Shown here in pieces: positions 1-5,260 of a stretch of 6,393 bases of DNA. The notes beneath the pieces are model-generated. The model worked only from the letters and a program-made list of their open reading frames with translations. It was not told the DNA's origin and ran no database searches. The stretch covers positions 1-6,393 of the forward strand of contig CALFEW010000131.1 in assembly GCA_937958365.1 (NCBI GenBank). The letters are read 5' to 3'. Within the stretch, counting starts at the first letter, position 1, and the number at the start of each line of letters is the position of its first letter. A program made the position numbers and the translations under genes. This DNA is from an uncultured Chloroflexota bacterium (GTDB lineage: Bacteria; Chloroflexota; Anaerolineae; Promineifilales; Promineifilaceae).

Positions 1-242
1 GCGACCGACCCTGGGGCGTTGGCGTTAACCCCAATACCGGTTATGTCTTTGTGACCAATCGCGGCAGCAATACCATCACGGTCATTAAAGAATTGTCCGT
101 CGTCAACACGATTCCGGCGCAGGGCCTTCAGCCTTTTGCCGTCGGCGTGGATACTGTCAACAACGACGTGTACATTGCCAACCGGGGCGACGAATACGGC
201 CTCTTCCAGTGCCGCGATGCTTCCGTGACTATTTTGCGCTAG
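1..242 (+). CDS. YVTN/YncE-like beta-propeller repeat protein, 3' end (partial)
   Basis: This is the last 79 codons of a gene that begins upstream of the window; the reading frame starts at position 3 and ends at TAG 240-242. The translation shows two successive blade-like repeats. The first contains RPWGVGVNPNTGYVFVTNRG followed by SNTITVI. The second contains QPFAVGVDTVNNDVYIANRG and ends SVTILR. The pattern 'P.GVGV.....VYVTN.GSNT.TVI' is the hallmark of YVTN-family beta-propellers (YncE/NHL-like), which are usually secreted or surface proteins that act as binding scaffolds. A GTG at 51 is internal to the first repeat and is not a credible start, because the repeat continues upstream without interruption. 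The gene ends on a normal blade rather than a truncated one, and an intrinsic terminator follows immediately. It converges on the minus-strand operon and shows no functional link to it. Binding partner or enzymatic activity, if any, cannot be inferred. Confidence 0.8.
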   Translation, partial: DRPWGVGVNPNTGYVFVTNRGSNTITVIKELSVVNTIPAQGLQPFAVGVDTVNNDVYIANRGDEYGLFQCRDASVTILR

Positions 243-249
243 GTGGTCT

Positions 250-294
250 GGGAGATTGGAGATTGCCAAAAGCTCCAATCTCCAATCTCTTTTT
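250..294 (+). terminator. Rho-independent terminator of the beta-propeller gene
   Basis: A perfect 14-bp stem pairs 252-265 (GAGATTGGAGATTG) with 276-289 (CAATCTCCAATCTC) across a 10-nt loop (266-275). G-U pairs at 251/290 and 250/291 could extend it. A T-run at 290-294 follows directly. It starts 8 nt after the TAG stop, as expected for an intrinsic terminator. The minus direction lacks a T-run after the stem, so it should work mainly for rightward transcription. Each arm is two tandem copies of a 7-nt unit (GAGATTG), so the terminator is built from an inverted pair of heptamer repeats. Confidence 0.8.
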
Positions 295-298
295 GTAG

Positions 299-2461
299 TC
301 AGTCTTGGGTAAACAGTGTTATGGCGTCGGTTTCATCTTCCCGCAGCAGGCGTTCACCGGTTTCTAATTCGTAAACGCCGACAACCACGCGCAACGGCCG
401 TTCACCCCCCACCATTTCAACCACTTTTTCATCCGCCACAAACTCCCCCGTCTGCCAGATGGACGTTGGATAGCTGCCGCCTTGCGGCTGCCCATCGGCC
501 TGGGCCACCAGGTTGCCCTGGGCATCCAGCACGTGGACAAAGGTGGTATAGTCGGCGGTCAGCGGCGCAAGCGCCTGCCAGTAGAGGGTAATCCGGCCGT
601 CACCCGCCCAATCGTAACCCACCAACCGCAGTTGCTCGCCAAAATCGGCCTGGAGTGGGTGCTGTGGTTGGGGCATAAACGGCCGTGCCGGGCGAATGAT
701 CACCGTCGCTACATCTACCAGTTCGCCCGGCGGGCCAAACCGCAGCACGCCCCGCGCCGGTTCCGCCGCTGCGTCAATCGGCACAACCCAGGTTGGCTGC
801 CATACCTGCCCGGCCGACCAGCTCAGGTCGTCGTCTATCTGCCCCACAATCTGCCCCTCGCGGCCGACAACCTGGAGTTGGAAAGGTTGGGTAACGGCCG
901 TTGCCAGCCCCACCAGCCAGGGTTCTATCACCAGCCTTGCCCCCGGTCGCCCATCCGCCAGCGTCAGTGCCTCCACTTCCAGCCCCGCCACCCGCACACA
1001 GGTACGTGGCACGTCCACCGCCGGCCAGTACAACTCCGGCCGAGGATACGCTGGCCCAATCAAAAACAACAAACTACCCACCGCCAGCGCCAGCAGCGCC
1101 ACCGTTGGCAGCGCCACTACCGGCAGCGCCAACACCGCCCCTTGTCCCTTCGTCCCTTTGTCCCTTTGTAATAAATTCCGCCCAACTCGCCACCACCCCA
1201 ACCCCAACAGCGCCGCCACCGCCGCCGCCGCCCCATACGCCAGCCGCCCCTGATACCCCGACCAGTTGATCGTCAAAATATAACGCAGCAGCGAGGCGTA
1301 GATGGCGGCAATGGCCAGGAGGTTGAAGAAAACGGCCGTATACTGGATTTCGGATTTCGGATTTCGGATTTCGGATTTCGGATGGCGGATGGCATCCCTG
1401 GCTATCAGCGCCAGGCCCGCCACCGCCACGGCCACCAGCGCCGCCAGCAGGCCATAGACCCAGCCCGGCGCTTGAAGCTTCAGCCAGCCAAACCAGGCCC
1501 AATACGATTGAAAATGAATGACCCCAAATTCACGCAAATCGGCCAGGGTGAAGGGCGTGGTGCGCAGCACTTCCGCGCCCTTCGCCTGCAAATGCACTTC
1601 CCAGGCCAACGGATCGCCATACAGCAGAGCGGCACGGCCGTACCACCACCCGGCAATCAACAGCGGCAAGCCAAGAACCAGAAGAAGATTTCGGATTTCG
1701 GATTTCGGATTTCGGAATACGGTATGCGGAATACGGCTGACGGCATACGGTTCACCGAATACGGCCAGCACAGCCAGCGGCCAGAAAGCCAGCAGGGCGA
1801 ATTTGGTCAGCAGCGCCAGCCCCATGAGGACGCCCAGGGCGACGAACCAGCGCCGCGCCGGTTTTGTGGCGGCCGCGACGGCCGTATACACCAGGGCCGC
1901 GCCGAGAACGGCCGTTAACACATCATTGTTCACGCTGGCGGTGATAAACACAAACTGCGGGTTAAACGCCAGAAACGCCGCTGCCAACAAGCCCACCCGC
2001 TCGTCGCCGGGGACCATCTGCCGCCCCAACCCATAGGCCAGCCAGACGGTGATGGCTCCCAACAGCACCGACACCAACCGGGCAATACGAAACGCCCGAT
2101 AATCGGCGGCCAGTGGGTTTTGCTCGGCGGCGTCGTGCAGATAAAAGTGCGCCCGACCGCCATCGTGCGGGTCGAAGGTGTAGCAGGCATTCAGCAGGAA
2201 ATCGGCGTCGGCAGTCATGGGAAACGGCGCGGTGACGGCCGCATTCAGCAGGTAAAACAGCGGCGGCTGATTGGCCTCCATCGTCGCATTGTCGGCCGCG
2301 ATGGGGGCCATCACCGGGAAGGCGCGGTTTTCCACCAGATAGCGCACGTAGAGGAAATGGTCAATCTCGTCGGGCGCTTCGCCCAGCGGCACGATGAGGC
2401 TCATCGCCACCGCCAATGCCACGTAAACGAGCAAAATTAACGGCAAGAGCCAGCGTCTCAC
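299..2461 (-). CDS. GT-C-type membrane glycosyltransferase with C-terminal extracytoplasmic beta-rich domain
   Basis: Predicted 720-residue polytopic membrane protein of the GT-C fold (PMT/ArnT, family 39-like), expected to transfer a sugar from a polyprenyl-phosphate donor on the outer face of the membrane. Helix 1 spans about residues 5-26. The first external loop holds the acidic pair D31-E32 in GEAPDEIDHFLYVRY, then QPPLFY (65-70); both match family signatures where the acidic residue is catalytic. Hydrophobic segments continue to about residue 470. The last roughly 245 residues look extracytoplasmic and end with a beta-rich module (about 603-720: FGEQLRLVGYDW, ITLYWQALAP, YTTFVHVLDAQG, YPTSIWQTGE) often seen at the C-terminus of Chloroflexota GT-C proteins. 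I chose GTG 2461 because it overlaps the upstream stop (GTGA), has AGGAGG 8 nt before it, and directly precedes helix 1. An upstream ATG at 2524 would add 21 non-membrane residues inside the preceding gene. Three short tandem arrays interrupt loops (residues about 234-259, 357-373, 431-441). A GCC-rich tract at 1211-1232 encodes an alanine-rich membrane stretch. Substrate unknown. Confidence 0.82.
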   Translation of the reverse strand: MRRWLLPLILLVYVALAVAMSLIVPLGEAPDEIDHFLYVRYLVENRAFPVMAPIAADNATMEANQPPLFYLLNAAVTAPFPMTADADFLLNACYTFDPHDGGRAHFYLHDAAEQNPLAADYRAFRIARLVSVLLGAITVWLAYGLGRQMVPGDERVGLLAAAFLAFNPQFVFITASVNNDVLTAVLGAALVYTAVAAATKPARRWFVALGVLMGLALLTKFALLAFWPLAVLAVFGEPYAVSRIPHTVFRNPKSEIRNLLLVLGLPLLIAGWWYGRAALLYGDPLAWEVHLQAKGAEVLRTTPFTLADLREFGVIHFQSYWAWFGWLKLQAPGWVYGLLAALVAVAVAGLALIARDAIRHPKSEIRNPKSEIQYTAVFFNLLAIAAIYASLLRYILTINWSGYQGRLAYGAAAAVAALLGLGWWRVGRNLLQRDKGTKGQGAVLALPVVALPTVALLALAVGSLLFLIGPAYPRPELYWPAVDVPRTCVRVAGLEVEALTLADGRPGARLVIEPWLVGLATAVTQPFQLQVVGREGQIVGQIDDDLSWSAGQVWQPTWVVPIDAAAEPARGVLRFGPPGELVDVATVIIRPARPFMPQPQHPLQADFGEQLRLVGYDWAGDGRITLYWQALAPLTADYTTFVHVLDAQGNLVAQADGQPQGGSYPTSIWQTGEFVADEKVVEMVGGERPLRVVVGVYELETGERLLREDETDAITLFTQD
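1139..1169. repeat. Octanucleotide tandem array CCCTTTGT (about 4 units) inside the glycosyltransferase gene
   Basis: Units read on the plus strand are CCCTTGT (1139-1145, one base short), CCCTTCGT (1146-1153), CCCTTTGT (1154-1161) and CCCTTTGT (1162-1169). On the coding minus strand they give the hydrophilic segment QRDKGTKGQG between two hydrophobic helices (residues about 431-441). The array contains no stop codon in any frame of the coding strand. Confidence 0.75.
1345..1393. repeat. Heptanucleotide tandem array GGATTTC x5 plus GGATGGC x2 inside the glycosyltransferase gene
   Basis: There are five perfect GGATTTC units (1345-1379), followed in the same 7-nt phase by two GGATGGC units (1380-1393), 49 nt in total. 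The minus strand reads AIRHPKSEIRNPKSEIQ (residues about 357-373), a charged loop between predicted helices. Three units equal 21 nt, or seven codons, so the encoded peptide has a 7-residue period (NPKSEIR). Confidence 0.9.
1687..1762. repeat. Phased heptanucleotide array with two unit types inside the glycosyltransferase gene
   Basis: A partial unit (1687-1692) and three GGATTTC units (1693-1713) are followed, without loss of 7-nt phase, by GGAATAC, GGTATGC, GGAATAC, GGCTGAC, GGCATAC, GGTTCAC and CGAATAC (1714-1762). The coding strand gives FGEPYAVSRIPHTVFRNPKSEIRN (residues about 234-259), between two hydrophobic segments. The second half is diverged but the 7-nt register is intact. Confidence 0.82.
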
Positions 2462-5181
2462 GGCCGTTTCCTCCTCACCACCAACCCAACCAACGCCAAT
2501 CCACTCACCGCCGCGCCAGCCCAAAACTCCACCGGCCGGTAATGGAACACAATCTCATGCTCGCCTGCCGGGACGTAGACCGCCCGCACCACCGTATTGG
2601 CGCGGTAAACCGGCGTCGGCTGCCCGTCCACCGTCGCCTGCCAGCCGGGGTAAAAGGCGTCGGCCAGCACCACAAAGCCGGGCGCGGCCATCTCTGCCCG
2701 CAGCGTCATCCGGTTCAAAGCCGCCTCGGTGATGGTGACGGAACCGGTTGTCACCGCCGGTTCGGGGATGGCGGGCGGCGCGGGCTGGCCTTCTAATTCC
2801 AACACGACCACCTGCCCCAACTGCGCGGCGTTGGCTTGCACGGCCGTTAACGCCGCTTCCGGCGTATCAGCCACCTGCGCCGCGGCGACGACAAAGGCCC
2901 GTCCCAAATCGCCGTCGTTGGCATAGACCCGCGTTTTGCCCCACTCATACACCAGACCGGGACGCGGGCGCATAAAAGCCGCGAAAGCCCAATTGCCGTC
3001 TGCTTCGCGGCCCACCGTCACCCCGTCGCCGCCGCTAAAACTCAACTCGGCCAGAAAATTCTGGCCCCATTCCGGCGGGAAAGGGGCAAAATAGAAAGCA
3101 GTCCAGCCGTCTGCGGCCACATCGCCGATGGGCAGGGTGCTGTGAGCCAACTCCTGACCGCCATCGGCCGTCAACAGGCGCAGGGTGATGTCGCCCTGCG
3201 CCGATGAGGCGGCGCGCAGCGGCACGTCGATGCGGAATAAACCGGCGCGGTTCACGAACAACGGCCGTTGCCAGCCCGCTCCCAACACCTGCCAATCAGC
3301 CACCGCCGGCGCGGCCCTTATCGCCTGGGCCTCATCGCCCCACACATCCTGCGTGGTAACGATGTGGCTCACGCCCAGCGCATCCAGCAGCGGCGACGCT
3401 ACGCCCTGCAACGGCAGCAGCACCCGCCCAAACCGAATCACTTCGCCGCCTTCGGCCAGCCGCAAATAGTCTACCAATCGCTGCGCAATGCCCGGCCCGT
3501 AGCCGCTGAGGCCGGGCACAAATTCGGCCAGCGCCGTGTTAGGACGATACGCCACCCCTTCGGCCAGGCTGGTGATGCGCGGTGGGGTGGGCAGGCTGTG
3601 CAGGAAAACGGCCGTTCCCGTCTGCGGAAACATCTCCGCCACCGGCGAAATTGTGTTGTAGCCAACCCCGGCGATGAATAAATCCAGCGCCACCAGCGCC
3701 AGCGCCAGCCCGCCAAACCAACCGGCCGGCAACGCGCCGCGCCAGCGCGCCCACAGCAACAAGCCGCCACCGGCCAAAAAGCCGCTAAAAAGCAGCAACG
3801 GCCGTATCCAAAACGTCCACTCCACCTGTCCGCGATACCAGACCAGGTAAACGGCCGCCAGCGCCAGCAGCAGCAGCGGCGCAACCACCAGCCACCTGCC
3901 GGAACGGCGCACGGCCGTTGGCTCCAGAAGTTTGTCCAGACCGATGGCCGCGAGAACGGCCGTTGCCACCACCACCAGCACCGCCGCCCGGCTGGGCAGC
4001 AAGCCGTTAAACACCGGCAGCACATACAACACGCCATACACCGGCGTGCCCAACGCCCATAGCAGCCCCAGGCCGCCCCAGGCCAGCCAGAACTGCGTCA
4101 CCCGCTGCTTTCGCGCCAGCCAGACGGCCGCGCCGACGAGCAGCAGCGGCAAGATACCCACGTAGAGCGCCGTCTCGTTGTAGTTGTCGAAGCCCCACCA
4201 GTTGCCCTGCACCGGCGTGCCGAAAAAGTCGGGCATGACCAGCACGGCGAAGCGGTTGAGCAGGCCATATTGCTGCGATTCGGCCCAGGTGAGCGGCTGG
4301 CGATGGCTTTGCAGCAGGAAACGAAAGGCGGGCAAGACCTGCACCAGCGCCAGACCCACGCCCAACGCCAGTGGCAGCCCCATCAACCACCACGCCCGCC
4401 GCGCTGACCGGCCCACCAACGGCCCGACGCGCCACAACAGGTAGAGAACGGCCGTCAGACTGACATACAACGCCCAATTCCAATGCCCCCCCAACCAGGG
4501 CAGGGCGAAGGCCAGGGCGAAGAGGGCGATTGCGGATTTCGGATTTCGGATTTCGGAGTGACCATTGACCATTGACCATTGACCATTGACAATTGACGCT
4601 TCTCTCTCCACCGCCCACAGCGCCAGGGGCAGCCAGATGATGGCAGCGTGGACGACCTGCCATTCCAGCCAGACGACCATGAGGCCGTTGCCCAGGAAAA
4701 CGGCCGTGCCCAATCCCGCCGCCGCCCGTCGCAGCCGCAACTGCCGCAAATAGAGAAACATGAAACTGCCGCCCAGCCCCAATTGCAAAAAGATGGTCAG
4801 GTCAACGGCCGTGGCCCCATCCAACAGGTAGTACAGCAGCGACAACGGATAAAACAGCCCGGCCTGCGTGTCGTAGATGGCCGGGTAGCCGCCAAACAAC
4901 TGGTCGCTCCACAGCGGCAGTTCTCCCTGCCGCACCTGCGCCGCCGTCCACGCCTTCACCGGGTAGATGTAGAAAACCGCGTCTTCCAGCAGGGGGTTAT
5001 GCACAACGGCCGTCTGATTGGGCGGCTGCCAGGGGGGTATGGTCTGGTTGACGATGTCCAGAGGCAGCAGCACCCAATCGGGCCGCAGCGCCTTGCCCAG
5101 CAGCAGCGCCAGCAGCAGCCACAAAACAACAATGGACAGCCAATCCCTGCCCCCGACATCCTTTACAGTGCGATTCTTCAC
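2458..5181 (-). CDS. YfhO-family polytopic membrane protein (GT-C-like)
   Basis: A 907-residue integral membrane protein matching the YfhO-like family, large GT-C-related proteins implicated in modifying surface polymers with lipid-linked sugars. Helix 1 lies at about residues 15-32. The first external segment contains D42 in LPLDIVNQTIPPW, and D67 in DAVFYIYPVKAW. The family-typical GELPLWSDQLFGGYPAIYD (residues 86-104) and LFYPLSLLYYLL follow. Many hydrophobic helices continue to mid-protein. A large extracytoplasmic region follows, containing FVPGLSGYGPGIAQRL. The C-terminus carries the diagnostic YPGWQATVDGQPTPVYRANT / VRAVYVPAGEHEIVFHYRP motif, a last helix and a basic RRKRP tail. The start is GTG at 5181, with no ribosome binding site but a TACAAT box 7 nt upstream, suggesting a leaderless mRNA. 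It is the first gene of a two-gene leftward operon and overlaps the next gene by 4 nt (2458-2461). Residues about 196-218 are encoded by a heptamer repeat array. The family is clear; the specific substrate is not. Confidence 0.88.
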   Translation of the reverse strand: MKNRTVKDVGGRDWLSIVVLWLLLALLLGKALRPDWVLLPLDIVNQTIPPWQPPNQTAVVHNPLLEDAVFYIYPVKAWTAAQVRQGELPLWSDQLFGGYPAIYDTQAGLFYPLSLLYYLLDGATAVDLTIFLQLGLGGSFMFLYLRQLRLRRAAAGLGTAVFLGNGLMVVWLEWQVVHAAIIWLPLALWAVEREASIVNGQWSMVNGHSEIRNPKSAIALFALAFALPWLGGHWNWALYVSLTAVLYLLWRVGPLVGRSARRAWWLMGLPLALGVGLALVQVLPAFRFLLQSHRQPLTWAESQQYGLLNRFAVLVMPDFFGTPVQGNWWGFDNYNETALYVGILPLLLVGAAVWLARKQRVTQFWLAWGGLGLLWALGTPVYGVLYVLPVFNGLLPSRAAVLVVVATAVLAAIGLDKLLEPTAVRRSGRWLVVAPLLLLALAAVYLVWYRGQVEWTFWIRPLLLFSGFLAGGGLLLWARWRGALPAGWFGGLALALVALDLFIAGVGYNTISPVAEMFPQTGTAVFLHSLPTPPRITSLAEGVAYRPNTALAEFVPGLSGYGPGIAQRLVDYLRLAEGGEVIRFGRVLLPLQGVASPLLDALGVSHIVTTQDVWGDEAQAIRAAPAVADWQVLGAGWQRPLFVNRAGLFRIDVPLRAASSAQGDITLRLLTADGGQELAHSTLPIGDVAADGWTAFYFAPFPPEWGQNFLAELSFSGGDGVTVGREADGNWAFAAFMRPRPGLVYEWGKTRVYANDGDLGRAFVVAAAQVADTPEAALTAVQANAAQLGQVVVLELEGQPAPPAIPEPAVTTGSVTITEAALNRMTLRAEMAAPGFVVLADAFYPGWQATVDGQPTPVYRANTVVRAVYVPAGEHEIVFHYRPVEFWAGAAVSGLALVGLVVRRKRP
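2470..2475 (-). promoter_or_regulatory. Strong Shine-Dalgarno AGGAGG for the downstream glycosyltransferase
   Basis: The minus strand reads AGGAGG, then 8 nt (AAACGGCC), then the GTG start at 2461-2459. It lies within the last codons of the YfhO-like gene. This fixes the start of the second operon gene. It also contrasts with the operon's first gene, which has no such site. The spacer and start codon include an ACGGCCGT octamer (2460-2467). Confidence 0.8.
4527..4596. repeat. Composite heptanucleotide array (GGATTTC and CCATTGA units) inside the YfhO-like gene
   Basis: Ten consecutive 7-nt units in one register: CGATTGC, three GGATTTC (4534-4554), GGAGTGA, four CCATTGA (4562-4589) and CAATTGA (4590-4596). 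The coding minus strand gives SIVNGQWSMVNGHSEIRNPKSAI (residues about 196-218) between two hydrophobic segments. The CCATTGA part contains TGA on the plus strand but is open in all frames on the minus strand, where the gene lies. Confidence 0.88.
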
Positions 5182-5217
5182 GGTGGGTATTGTACCTAAA
5201 ACGGCCGTTCTTGCTCA
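5182..5217 (-). promoter_or_regulatory. Predicted promoter of the leftward operon, leaderless type
   Basis: The minus strand has a -10 box TACAAT (plus coordinates 5189-5194), 7 nt before the GTG start at 5181. Transcription would therefore start at or within a base or two of the start codon. The -35 is weak: TGAGCA (5212-5217) with a 17-nt spacer matches only about half of TTGACA. The spacer contains the full palindrome AACGGCCGTT (5200-5209). There is no Shine-Dalgarno. Confidence 0.55.
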
Positions 5218-5221
5218 CCTG

Positions 5222-5251
5222 TTGACAAACCCTTCCCCCCTCGGCTAATAT
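5222..5251 (+). promoter_or_regulatory. Predicted sigma70-type promoter of the rightward gene, leaderless type
   Basis: A consensus -35 TTGACA (5222-5227), an 18-nt spacer and a -10 TAATAT (5246-5251) are present. The ATG at 5261 lies 9 nt after the -10, so the start of transcription (about 5258-5261) would coincide with or almost touch the start codon. No Shine-Dalgarno is seen before the ATG. The whole divergent intergenic region is only 79 bp. Confidence 0.75.
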
Positions 5252-5260
5252 CGCCCACGC

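Noticed and set aside
250..294. Bidirectional terminator serving both convergent genes
   Set aside because: The T-run exists only on the plus-strand exit side. In the leftward direction the sequence after the stem is CCCAGACCAC, so termination of the minus operon here is not supported.
482..1171. Long plus-strand open frame (229 codons) opposite the glycosyltransferase gene
   Set aside because: Its translation is proline-, arginine- and glutamine-rich with no family resemblance, while the opposite strand encodes a clear GT-C protein with a recognisable C-terminal domain. Antisense open frames are common in GC-rich genes.
1211..1232. GCC-rich triplet tract as a microsatellite
   Set aside because: It is a short imperfect run encoding an alanine-rich membrane segment, ordinary for GC-rich membrane-protein genes. 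Triplet changes would not shift the frame.
1345..1393. CRISPR-like array
   Set aside because: The units are 7 nt, directly adjacent with no spacers, and lie inside an open reading frame.
2462..2524. N-terminal extension of the glycosyltransferase to an ATG at 2524
   Set aside because: The extra 21 residues are glycine/tryptophan-rich and overlap the upstream gene by 67 nt. GTG at 2461 has AGGAGG at ideal spacing and a GTGA stop-start overlap.
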